Assembly (NCBI GenBank): GCA_003152955.1 | Contig: PMBQ01000277.1 | Span: 1-11,062, forward strand | Direction: 5' to 3' | Source of the DNA: Candidatus Bathyarchaeota archaeon | Lineage (GTDB): Archaea; Thermoproteota; Bathyarchaeia; 40CM-2-53-6; FEN-987 | DNA: 11,062 nt | Shown: piece by piece, positions 1-7,330 of the stretch | Numbering within the stretch: the stretch's first letter is position 1 | How the letters are laid out: each line of letters begins with the position of its first letter | Translations under genes and position numbers: made by a program | The notes under the pieces: model-generated | What the model was told of the DNA's origin: nothing | The model's input: the letters and a program-made list of their open reading frames with translations, nothing else | Databases searched by the model: none

Positions 1-100
1 CATCATCCCTGCCGGCATAGAAGTCCGACATTCCCATACATCCGAGCCCGAGCGCGGAAACCTTCATTCCCCCTTTGCCGATTACACGGTATTCCATCAT
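1..100 (-). CDS. Aldo/keto reductase, N-terminal fragment (runs off left edge)
   Basis: Reading the minus strand from 100, ATG ATG GAA opens a frame that is still open at the window edge (33 codons). It encodes MEYRVIG, then [10 protein letters not shown] and [10 protein letters not shown]. This is the typical start of bacterial aldo/keto reductases: a short beta hairpin, then the first barrel strand with the LGLGCMGMS motif. The family consists of cytosolic NADPH-dependent oxidoreductases that reduce aldehydes or ketones on a TIM barrel. The catalytic Asp/Tyr/Lys/His lie beyond the edge, so substrate cannot be judged. An AAGGAG site stands 6 bases before the first of two tandem ATG codons, which supports this start. 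The gene is divergent from the zinc-finger gene at 312 and shares a 211-base gap with it. Confidence 0.85.
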   Translation of the reverse strand, partial: MMEYRVIGKGGMKVSALGLGCMGMSDFYAGRDD

Positions 101-311
101 GAAATCTCCTTGTGAGCACCGTTTTGTGAGTCAGGACTGCCCCGACCCCCGTAGCTTCCGAGCACCCTGTCCAGTTGCTGGCGCCGAGTTGTGTTCTTAA
201 TGACCACTGATGAACACCTTAAGCGTTGCCGCACCGGCAGAAAGGGATTGTGCTACGGACGCATGTCCAAACAAGACGCCCCATTCTTCAATCGTGAAAT
301 TGGGAGGCAAT

Positions 312-542
312 ATGGGATTGTGTCGGAATTGTTTCGGCAGTGGCTCGCTGCCATGTCAGAACTGCAACAGTACCGGCCGGGTTCCATCTGGAACATGTGG
401 TGGTAGTGGCTACTCGGGACTCGGTGGATCGACCTGTAACCGGTGTGGTGGTTCCGGAACCCTCAGTTGCAGAAGCTGTAACGGAAATCGTCGATTGACG
501 TGTAAGGTTTGTGGAGGCGGGGGCATACTCAATTTTCCTTGA
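312..542 (+). CDS. DnaJ-type CxxCxGxG zinc-finger miniprotein (76 aa)
   Basis: A small Cys/Gly-rich protein built of DnaJ-like zinc-binding repeats. CxxC pairs sit at residues 4/7, 15/18, 42/45, 53/56 and 64/67, several followed by the GxG seen in the DnaJ cysteine-rich domain (CFGSG, CGGSG, CGGGG). A sixth site has only one cysteine, C29 in GTCGGSG, so one CxxC pair is incomplete. There is no J domain and no substrate-binding domain, so this is not a DnaJ chaperone but a stand-alone zinc ribbon or rubredoxin-like knuckle protein; its partner is unknown. I chose ATG 312 because GGGAGG lies 4 bases upstream. An in-frame ATG at 210 would add 34 residues without motif and has no ribosome site. 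A hairpin follows the stop. Confidence 0.75.
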   Translation: MGLCRNCFGSGSLPCQNCNSTGRVPSGTCGGSGYSGLGGSTCNRCGGSGTLSCRSCNGNRRLTCKVCGGGGILNFP

Positions 543-563
543 AAGACACAGAAATCAAAGTGA

Positions 564-597
564 TGCCCGTAGCTCATCACGGGTGCTTCTTGTATTT
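564..597 (+). terminator. Possible rho-independent terminator after the zinc-finger gene
   Basis: Bases 564-570 can pair with 579-585 (seven pairs, two of them G-T) around an 8-base loop, followed by a T-rich stretch (CTTCTTGTATTTT). It lies 22 bases past the stop at 542. The stem is short and the T tract is interrupted, so it is a weak candidate. Confidence 0.35.
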
Positions 598-600
598 TGG

Positions 601-885
601 CCATCGATTTAGTATTGAGCTATCACGCGGGCCTTAACACGTTTCACTAGGGACCCTGACAAAATGGCCCAAACAAGGAGCCAGCTGTAGATTCTCCCTC
701 CCGGCAACTCCTCCCGCCTTTTCCTGGGGATGCTATGCTGTAAGACTGCCTGAATGACCAGAGGGGGGGAGCGAAACCAACTCGCACCTGCTCCTCGAAA
801 GAGTCCGAACGTTCTCTTTACCTGCCCCCCGTAGACCGAACCAATTCGTATATTGGACAATTGAACCTCGGTGCTTGAATTTCCC
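601..885. other. Gene-poor stretch, nothing assignable
   Basis: No frame on either strand has a ribosome site plus a recognisable protein. Minus-strand open frames at 609-899 and 733-1119 overlap each other in different frames and show no family motif. I see no tRNA, rRNA or clear repeat here. Confidence 0.4.
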
Positions 886-914
886 TTGACAATCATCACG
901 TGCGTCTATATATT
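886..914 (+). promoter_or_regulatory. Sigma70-type promoter match
   Basis: TTGACA (886-891, perfect -35), a 17-base spacer, then TATATT (909-914, five of six of the -10 consensus). This is the best promoter match I found in the window. It points toward the broken frame that starts near 943 and, about 570 bases on, the ACT-TIR pair. Which of these it serves, if any, is inference; a non-coding transcript is also possible. Confidence 0.5.
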
Positions 915-942
915 CCTCCCCACAAGTACATAGGTCGGCAAT

Positions 943-1442
943 GTGAACGGGAGAGGATCTCCGGTGGTACAGGCTGCACCTGAAAGTGGTCCTCTTCCTG
1001 GCCGTAGAACCCTTCCATCTCTCCTCTGAAAACCCAAGCTCACAATTGAGCTTTCGATTTCCTCGGCTTGAGTGTGACCCAATCAGAACGCTGGCTCTAG
1101 CTTTAGCGATGTCGTCCACTCCTCATCATTTATGGAACGGGGGACGGTAGTTAGAACGCGGCAAAGGACTTTCAACAAGGTCGCTCCTATCCAACAATCA
1201 CCATATTGATCGTCGGCTTTCGACATTCAGAAGATGACGCTTTATTCTCATTTCGGTTTTGTCTCGCATAAGCACCATTTAGGTACTGATACGCGAATTC
1301 TCAGATAGCGACCGACAGGGAATTGGTTGTCGCGGGGATCACGGTTGGAGACCCGGAGAGAACCATAGAGAGGGATGCACGAAAGAATGCACAAGTTGTG
1401 ACCCTCAGTTTGACACACAAACGCAATAGGGTTTTGCAGTAG
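943..1442 (+). pseudogene. Possible decayed reading frame of unknown family
   Basis: From GTG 943, one frame gives protein-like sequence interrupted only by TGA codons (1027, 1069, 1075, 1207). It includes stretches such as KPKLTIELS, FMERGTVVRTRQRTFNKV and HHLGTDTRIL. Near 1300 the protein-like signal moves to another frame, giving ATDRELVVAGITVGDPERT and ending at TAG 1440. In that second part nearly every codon begins with a purine, as in real coding DNA. I recognise no family. It follows the promoter match at 886-914 and ends 44 bases before the ACT-domain gene. It may be the relic of an upstream gene of that operon, or partly chance. Protein-likeness is judged by eye. Confidence 0.27.
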
Positions 1443-1486
1443 TTGCCATTGGTCATCATGAACTGCAGTATAAGGACAGTCCACAA

Positions 1487-2476
1487 ATGATAATCATCTC
1501 CAAGCTTCAGTCCATAGAAAACAACATAGTGCAGATTCCAGATCCAATCTGGGATATGCTCGGGTTTACGCTTGGTCTGAGAGTTCACTTGGCTGTGGCC
1601 AAGACAGATGCTCAATCTGAATCTCATGAGATAATCTGTTCCCCTATACCACACGCTCTCTGGCATGAATGTTGGCTTCTACGTGTTTCTATGATGGACA
1701 GGCCAGGCATTCTTGCGGAGCTAACCGAACTTCTTCGGGACCTAAAGATCGACATCATTTCTTGCCGGGCTGAAGGGGTCGAGTTGAAAGGTATTGTCAA
1801 CATCGACATGCAACTCAGTACACAATTCTACAAACCTGATTTTGGAGCACCGGTACAAGCAACTGATTCCGGAGCTGGACCAACCCTTCCGGAGGTAAAG
1901 GCAAGAATCGCAGCTGTCTTCATAGAGGATGTCCTATTTCCTTTTGGCGGAAAGCCACTACTTTCACTGCGCCGCATCCTTCCCCTTCGTCGCGCAAGCC
2001 AGAACATCGTTTTGCGAGAATCTACTGAACTAGGCGACAAGGCCGTGCCCATCTCACCGGATTTTGTGTCTGAAATCCAAAAAGCTGCCTTAAAGAATAT
2101 TGGTAACCACCATGGAGTTCCCGGACGTCCTCTTGTCTCGGTCAGAGGAGATACAGAGGCCGGAATACTGAGGCTTGTGATAATCTTTAGCCGTCTTGGT
2201 TACGCTGCTTTCCGAGTAAAGGCTCACAATCATGTTGGTACACTAGCTCACATCTCCGCCTCGCTACGGGAACATGACTTTAACGTTTGTGAAATGTACA
2301 CTCGCAATATTGGCGATGGGAACTTCTCAATCACGGATTGCTTGATTCACAACATTCATGGACCCTTCGTCGGTATTGATGCCACCATCCTTGAGAAGAT
2401 TCTCCATCAGATTCTTTCACAAGACAAATCGCAAGTGGTGGAGTTCGAACTTCTGTGGTCTGGAGACATACTATGA
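1487..2476 (+). CDS. Double ACT-domain regulatory protein with AbrB-like N-terminus (329 aa), coupled to TIR gene
   Basis: Residues about 12-38 (IVQIPDPIWDMLGFTLG) resemble the AbrB/SpoVT swapped-hairpin start. Residues 62-112 form an ACT-like domain with the signature DRPGILAELTELL (71-83). A second AbrB-like stretch may lie at 188-200 (VPISPDFVSEIQK). Residues 241-290 form a second ACT-like unit (KAHNHVGTLAHISASL). ACT domains bind amino acids or other small ligands and pair through their sheets. No enzyme domain is visible, so a ligand-sensing or scaffold role is inferred. No signal peptide or membrane segment is seen. The start at ATG 1487 has AAGGA 10 bases upstream, and the frame is closed at 1427-1429 with no better start between. 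The last codon overlaps the TIR start (ATGA at 2473-2476), so both proteins are made from one message, probably in related amounts. Confidence 0.85.
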   Translation: MIIISKLQSIENNIVQIPDPIWDMLGFTLGLRVHLAVAKTDAQSESHEIICSPIPHALWHECWLLRVSMMDRPGILAELTELLRDLKIDIISCRAEGVELKGIVNIDMQLSTQFYKPDFGAPVQATDSGAGPTLPEVKARIAAVFIEDVLFPFGGKPLLSLRRILPLRRASQNIVLRESTELGDKAVPISPDFVSEIQKAALKNIGNHHGVPGRPLVSVRGDTEAGILRLVIIFSRLGYAAFRVKAHNHVGTLAHISASLREHDFNVCEMYTRNIGDGNFSITDCLIHNIHGPFVGIDATILEKILHQILSQDKSQVVEFELLWSGDIL

Positions 2477-3126
2477 ATACTACAATTGAACAAGAGCCGC
2501 GACAAATCGTGTCACTACTAAAGGAGGCAAGGCGAAGGGTCATCGATCGAGCCGTCAAGGCAATGCGAGAGACTGATTTCGTTGGAAAGATACTGTGGGA
2601 GAGGCGCCGTGCATATTTGGATGAGCAACTAGAGCGATTCACTCTCCTATCCCAAGGCCACCATCTCCCAAGACGCGTGTTTGTATCATATAGCGTTTCG
2701 TCAGGAACGTTGCAATACAACATGCTCAAGGTTGCCCTGAGAGACAAGGGCTTTGAGGTCGTCGACGGATTCATGAAGGCAAGAGATTCGGGGGGAAATG
2801 TGTTAAAGAACGTCCTCACGCAAATAAAGCAAAGTACGGTCTACTTGGGGCTATTCACGAAAGAACTTGAAATCGATGACGTTAAGGGACGAAGGTGGTC
2901 CCCCGGCGTATGGATAATGGAGGAAAAAGGGATGGCATTGGGCCTCGAGAAGCCGTTTGTACTGGTAATCCATAAGGATATCCATGATGATTTTTGGAAA
3001 AAGACCTCACCCCAACGCGTTCACATCTTTTTCGACGACTCAACGTTCCAAAATGAACTCGGTGCCATCTGCGATGCGGTTGCTGATCGATATGAAGAGG
3101 TAGCACTCCGGTCTCTGCAAATATGA
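2473..3126 (+). CDS. TIR-domain protein, putative NAD-consuming effector (217 aa)
   Basis: Residues 1-62 are charged and helical. A TIR-like domain spans about 67-170. It opens with the strand RVFVSYSV (68-75), has STVYLGLFTKE (121-131), and carries the catalytic-type region SPGVWIMEEKGMALGLEKP (143-161). W147 followed by E151 matches the W-x3-E spacing of the conserved glutamate in enzymatic TIR domains. FVLVIH (162-167) follows as the next strand. Many bacterial TIR proteins cleave NAD+ or make cyclic ADP-ribose signals in anti-phage defence; activity here is inferred from the retained Glu. The start at ATG 2473 overlaps the ACT gene stop, with GGAG 7 bases before it; a GTG at 2455 would add six residues and lacks such a site. 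The ACT protein is the obvious candidate partner or sensor. No transmembrane segment is seen. Confidence 0.8.
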   Translation: MNTTIEQEPRQIVSLLKEARRRVIDRAVKAMRETDFVGKILWERRRAYLDEQLERFTLLSQGHHLPRRVFVSYSVSSGTLQYNMLKVALRDKGFEVVDGFMKARDSGGNVLKNVLTQIKQSTVYLGLFTKELEIDDVKGRRWSPGVWIMEEKGMALGLEKPFVLVIHKDIHDDFWKKTSPQRVHIFFDDSTFQNELGAICDAVADRYEEVALRSLQI

Positions 3127-3290
3127 TGACCAACGGCAACTAGCGCCGACAAAGCACGCGGCCATTCATTGGGTAAACCGATTTAGGAACAAGGTCTCGC
3201 GTAATCAAGAGTAGTCGCTCAAGGCCAAACATTCGTGCAGGGTTGCTTAGACGTATATAGAACGCATTACAAAATACTATTGTGACACCT

Positions 3291-3469
3291 ATGGTTGTTT
3301 TCGATGGTCAATCAAAGACGGTACTCGACGAGTTCAAGAAATACACCTACGTCTCAGCGCGTGTTGATCGCTACTTCAACTCCGTCAACCTTTGGGCTCT
3401 AAGATTACCCTGGGCGGCAAGCTCACTGACTCGTGCCTAGGCTACGACACGATTCAACTGACCGAGTAA
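3291..3469 (+). pseudogene. Small gene broken by one frameshift, unknown function
   Basis: ATG 3291 opens a frame reading VVFDGQSKTVLDEFKKYTY, then RVDRYFNSVNLWAL, which stops at TAG 3438. From about 3401 the frame two positions on reads KITLGGKLTDSCLGYDTIQ, then LTE and TAA at 3467. Joining them at about 3398-3401 (one base missing) gives a smooth product of about 59 residues. Whether the lost base is a real mutation or a sequencing error cannot be told. I recognise no family. No membrane segment is evident. GTG 3282 is an alternative start. It lies between the two TIR genes and could be a lost or live part of either system. Confidence 0.5.
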
Positions 3470-3623
3470 CGTGGGTTTGGCACCGCAATTGGAAAATCGC
3501 TAGATGTGAGGTAGATTCTATCACAACTTTCTTGGAGGCGAAGGTATATCCCGTGGCACGGAGAAAACAGGTTACAACATTTCCGGAATGCCTTACGCTC
3601 CAGACGCATGGAGGAAGAGCGTG

Positions 3624-5468
3624 ATGCCAGTGAAAGTGTTCATATCGTACTCTTCGGCCGATCGCGCCGAAGCGCTGGCGGTGCGGCGGATTCTCGCCGA
3701 CCGAGGCTGCACTGTCTGGCTAGACGTGTTCGACATCCGGGTCGGTGCCAACCTCAAACACGAACTGGGCGAAGGGGTGGACAACGCCGAAGTTCTCTGC
3801 CTACTGCTTTCGCCCACCGCAGTTGCCTCAGCGTGGGTGACCGAGGAGATCGCGCGCGGTAAAGAGCACGAAGCCAGGCGCGGCATGCGTCTGTTCGGGG
3901 TGTTGCTCCGACCGTGCCGACCTCCAGACAGCATGCTCGGCCGCGTAATGCTCGACGCGACCGCCGGTATCTCCTCGCCGGACGTAAGCGCCCGCCTCGC
4001 TCGAGCGGTCCTCGGCGCGGAAGCCGTCGGCGACCTGGAGATTGATGCGGCGATGCAGGAAGCACTGCAGGCGAGGCAGAACGAGATGGAGGCGGCGCTC
4101 GTGCTCCCGGAGCTTACTGCGCCGCTCGACGACGTTCGCGGGACGACCATCCGAAAGCTGAATATCTCCTTCCGACCGGAGGCGCTCCCTTCCGAGAAGG
4201 TGTTGGCCGTCTCGTTCACCTTTGACCAGGTTTTCTCTCTGCCGATGTGGTTCCTCTTTGCTCACTACCACGAAGGACGGACCTGGCCCCGATGGATGAA
4301 GACTATGCACGAGCGCGATCACCAGGAAATTCGGAGCGATGGCAAGCGCATCGACGGCCGCTTCGAGTGGTTCGACCACGTTCGCGTGCTCGACCCGCAA
4401 CTTGATGCCACCGACTTGCGGGACCTGCCGGCGACCTTTGATCTCGAGATGAACGGCGAACGGTGGCGACCGGGTGGATCAATTTCCAGCTACGCCAACG
4501 GTCCCACCGTGCCGCACCTCGAGCAGACAATGGAAGTACCGTCGCTTTCGAATCTCGTTGAGAAGCAGGCAACTTTCGCCGTCGCTCTGCTCGGACGTGA
4601 AAAGGGCTCGCAGGATCCAGTCGCATTTGAAGAAAACGATCTAGATGTGCGAATCGTAGGCATGGCAGGAGATCGCGAGATCACACTCTTCCGGAGCGCG
4701 CACAGTCCCGTCGAGAGGGCGGTCCTTCGTGGTACGTTCCTGCAGAACCGAAAGTCACTGATCGAGCGCGAGGCAATCCTCAGCCTGTATCCGCGGCCGC
4801 ACGAACTCGCTGTTGAGGACCGCACAAGCCGCCGCCAGGCGGCCTATGCACTGATGGAAAGACCCGAAGAAGAACTCTCCCCCGAGGAACGCCGCGTCGC
4901 CGGCCTGTTGCACTATGGCCGTGCAAAGCTGGGGATGTTCCGTGTCTTCGGATCGCCGCCACCGCCCGGCGTGGCGCGGGAGCAGCTGCACCGCTCTGCC
5001 CTGGCCGAGTGCGCGGCGGTGTGCCGACTACTTGGCCCGCTGGCGTCGGAGGATCCACACATCGAGGACGTGGGGATGACATTCTGGGCTGCGAGCAGCC
5101 TGGCGCATTACTACTTGAAAGGCGGTGCGGCAGATGAGGCGCTATCATACGCTGAAGTCGCCGTAGACTTTATTCAGGATGCCGCCCTCAGGGATCCCGA
5201 GGAGCCTGAGTATCAACGATGGCGCGCGAGCGGTGTGGCGTGTCTCGCCGAGGCACAGGCAGTGGGAGGTGACTTTGCGGCTGCGATGGCGAGCCTTGAC
5301 GCCTCCATTGAGATCCTGCGCTCGCTGCGAAAGGTCCTATCCACGCCCGGTCGGTGCCGCGACCTCCGAGAAGCAGTCGAATCGGCGGTGAGGGTGTCCG
5401 AGCGGTGGGCGGCAGCATCGCCAACCGAACGTCAGCGATGGGTTGGCATGTTGAAGGCGCTTGAATGA
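3624..5468 (+). CDS. TIR-domain protein with long C-terminal, partly TPR-like region (614 aa)
   Basis: A TIR domain fills residues 1 to about 130. It has VKVFISYSSADR (3-14) and a CTVWLDVFDIRVG segment (29-41). LCLLLSPTAVASAWVTEEIA (58-77) places W71 and the likely catalytic E75 in the SxWVxxEI motif. Residues 142-160 look helical. Residues about 170-390 look mixed or beta-rich with no family I recognise. Residues about 420-614 are alpha-helical, with TPR-like pairs (FWAASSLAHYYLKGGAADEA, 487-506, and GVACLAEAQAVGGDFAAAMA, 537-556). TPR-like arms commonly bind a trigger or form oligomers, so an effector-plus-sensor protein is a fair inference. ATG 3624 has GGAGG 9 bases upstream; the in-frame ATG at 3588 has none. 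Codons are strongly G/C-ending, unlike the neighbours, which suggests a separate origin. Confidence 0.85.
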   Translation: MPVKVFISYSSADRAEALAVRRILADRGCTVWLDVFDIRVGANLKHELGEGVDNAEVLCLLLSPTAVASAWVTEEIARGKEHEARRGMRLFGVLLRPCRPPDSMLGRVMLDATAGISSPDVSARLARAVLGAEAVGDLEIDAAMQEALQARQNEMEAALVLPELTAPLDDVRGTTIRKLNISFRPEALPSEKVLAVSFTFDQVFSLPMWFLFAHYHEGRTWPRWMKTMHERDHQEIRSDGKRIDGRFEWFDHVRVLDPQLDATDLRDLPATFDLEMNGERWRPGGSISSYANGPTVPHLEQTMEVPSLSNLVEKQATFAVALLGREKGSQDPVAFEENDLDVRIVGMAGDREITLFRSAHSPVERAVLRGTFLQNRKSLIEREAILSLYPRPHELAVEDRTSRRQAAYALMERPEEELSPEERRVAGLLHYGRAKLGMFRVFGSPPPPGVAREQLHRSALAECAAVCRLLGPLASEDPHIEDVGMTFWAASSLAHYYLKGGAADEALSYAEVAVDFIQDAALRDPEEPEYQRWRASGVACLAEAQAVGGDFAAAMASLDASIEILRSLRKVLSTPGRCRDLREAVESAVRVSERWAAASPTERQRWVGMLKALE

Positions 5469-5502
5469 AGCTCCCAGCTGTCTGGACAACCCTTTGGAGT
5501 GA

Positions 5503-6192
5503 TATGACTTGTTCTGCATAGTTGCCGTGAAATATGCGATTAACGAGCGGCTTCTCTTTTCCTGGAATGCCGCTATGGAATGGAGAGGGAACGTCGGCGT
5601 GTTTACGATCCCTCCGGAGGGTCAGTCCACAGCAGACCCATTCAGCCAGGAGGCATAAGTCTATTGGACTATCGAAGAGTTGTGGGTAGTGGCAAGGTCC
5701 TGTCGTATTCGCCGCGAATTTCCAGAGGGGGCATTTTTGTGAGGCTTCAATCAGAAAGTACCGTCTTGGAAGCAGTCAACTCGATACGCCGCGTTCTCGG
5801 CGATCAACTGGAAGCGGGAGACAATCTACGGGATTGCCCAGGGAATCGTTGGACAGGCAACGGGAACGTCAGCGTACGGTAAATTCGTATTGCCTACGGT
5901 GAATTTCATTGAATTGCTAAGGGAGAAGTCGGCTTCGAAGGGTCGAAGGAATCCGCCGAAGCTGAAGTGCAACTTCAAGTAGAACCCATGGTAGGCATGC
6001 TTCGAATTGAGTGACAAGACTGAGGATTGGAAGGAATTCTCCCGGTTCATCGCCTGCAACATCCTTTCCCGATTCCTCGGGTCGTTTAATAGCGCCAGTA
6101 TTCGTCTTACTTTGACGCTAGACATCACTGACCATGGGATCCCTTTTTTTGAAAGAATTACAGGGTGGCAGTGTACCGATTCCTTCCCTTAG
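5503..6192 (+). pseudogene. Decayed protein-coding frame of unknown family
   Basis: One frame reads protein-like for about 225 codons but has stops at TAA 5656, TGA 5740, TAG 5980 and TAG 5992. Stretches include VAVKYAINERLLFSWNAAM, VYWTIEELWVVARSCRIRR, KRETIYGIAQGIVGQATG, KFVLPTVNFIELLREKSA and DKTEDWKEFSRFIACNIL. In 5818-5930 about 70% of codons start with a purine, as in coding DNA. Each stop could arise from CAA, CGA, CAG or TGG by one transition. No start with a ribosome site was found; GTG 5527 and ATG 5575 are the only candidates. I recognise no family. A 100-residue open frame at 5580-5882 in another phase and a minus-strand frame at 5826-6128 look like its shadows. Confidence 0.4.
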
Positions 6193-6334
6193 AAATCGGG
6201 AATATGTCGTCAATGTATAGCCTCTCCCTGAAAGTGGCTCAAAACGTTCTGGGAACAAGCTACGGCCGTTCTTGAGAATCAGTCACTCCGGAGGTGGCGA
6301 ATTCCATCCGAAAAGGGGGAGGGGAATGAGGCCG

Positions 6335-6406
6335 CCCTGAAAGTGGGGAATCACTTGGCCCTGAGACTGGGGAATCAGGTGATCCTGAAACTGGGGAATG
6401 ATCTGG
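6335..6406. repeat. Three tandem 24-bp repeats
   Basis: Units at 6335-6358, 6359-6382 and 6383-6406 share the pattern cCTGAaAcTGGGGAATcA followed by a variable end. A decayed fourth copy begins at 6407 (CCCTG), and a looser one may precede at 6309-6332. As the unit is 24 bases, it can encode an 8-residue repeat on either strand: KVGNHLAL, RLGNQVIL, KLGNDLAL on plus; an IIPQFQ-type repeat on minus. There are no spacers, so it is not a CRISPR array. It may be the tail of a repeat protein gene or the end of a mobile element; I cannot decide. Confidence 0.8.
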
Positions 6407-6407
6407 C

Positions 6408-7330
6408 CCTGCGATCCGATCACGTGGAGAATATCACTGGACCTTGACGGGCGTGAAAACCGTACACTCTTAACGAACTCGGGGTTTATTCTAGCTCCCT
6501 GGACCTGAAGAAATGCTCCTAAGCTACGCAATTCAAGCATTGCATGTAGAGGGCACCTGCGTGCTCCGAGGCGCGCTAGACGAGTTGCAGGTTCAAATCG
6601 GGGACTCGAGGCAGGATTCTACCTTTTACTCCTCCTGCAGTTTCTCCTTGACCTCGGGTTATTCTATCTAGGCCTTCAATTCGGTTCTCAATTGGCCTCT
6701 ACTCCATTGTATGGGATGGCAACCTCGGGGCCCATACGTGAAATATGGTTAGGAACCTCAATTTCTGATGTCCGTTGTGGGAGATTTGCCGACGGCTGGA
6801 TATTTGTCGGCACGCACCGGCAGTCTTCTCGTACTTGGTATTCAGCAAATTAGCAGATATTCTTCTTGACATTTGGTTATTAGAATAAGTAATTGTGGTC
6901 AGAACTACAGATTTAGCAAGCCTGCTTAGTTTTCTGCCCCAGCAATAGGATCGACGCACAAGAGGCTGACACACTTTGCGTTAAATCCTGTTTCCGCTTC
7001 TGGTTTAGGTTCCACTTAGCACCGTCATATCTTATCGGGCGTCCGTGAATTCCCTCTCCACTAAGCAACTGAGACCTCACTCGCACTTCGGTTGGTCCTG
7101 CGTTATGACTGCTAACCCCGACACTCTGGAGTTAGGCCTTAAGTCCTCTCATCGGTCTTCCAAGGCCCCCCATGGGAAAACTTGCCTTGATTGGCATGAG
7201 GACATTTGCACATTTCAATCATTCGTTCCAAGATCGCCGGGAAAGCAACCGCAGTAGTTAAATTCAGGCGATATCGGGTTCAGTGCGTCTATAGCAACCC
7301 AATGTGTGTAATAGAAGGGGAGGTAGAAGA
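6408..7330. other. Gene-poor stretch without assignable gene
   Basis: One plus frame is stop-free for 114 codons (6509-6850) and includes a leucine-rich hydrophobic run (FYLLLLQFLLDLGLFYLG), but has no start with a ribosome site and no family motif. A plus frame at 7045-7257 (70 codons) and a minus frame at 6699-6974 are likewise unrecognised. A TTGACA at 6866 has no -10 at useful spacing. I see no RNA gene. The last 15 bases carry the ribosome site of the next gene. Confidence 0.4.

Noticed and set aside
609..1119. Two overlapping minus-strand open frames (609-899 and 733-1119)
   Set aside because: They use different frames over the same DNA, lack ribosome sites and known motifs, and read as chance openings.
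943..1303. TGA read as an amino acid (recoded stop), since that frame is broken only by TGA
   Set aside because: Intact genes here use TGA as a true stop (for example 2474-2476), and the other broken frames contain TAG and TAA as well. Decay is simpler.
1410..1440. TTGACA just upstream of the ACT-domain gene
   Set aside because: The sequence at -10 spacing is GT-rich without TATAAT likeness.
3593..5424. Many long open frames opposite or out of phase in the GC-rich TIR gene
   Set aside because: High GC lowers stop frequency, so shadows are expected. The plus-strand frame carries the TIR motifs and ribosome site.
5580..5882. A 100-codon plus-strand frame, richer in Arg and Gly
   Set aside because: The neighbouring frame in the same DNA is more protein-like in residues and codon phase, though stop-ridden; this one has no ribosome site or family motif.
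6335..6406. Repeats as a CRISPR array
   Set aside because: Units are directly adjacent, diverged and without spacers, and no cas gene is present.
6582..6610. A tRNA T-loop-like GGTTCAAATC
   Set aside because: The flanking five bases on each side do not pair and no acceptor stem or anticodon arm can be drawn.
6866..6894. TTGACA as a possible promoter -35
   Set aside because: No acceptable -10 lies 16-18 bases downstream and no supported gene follows.
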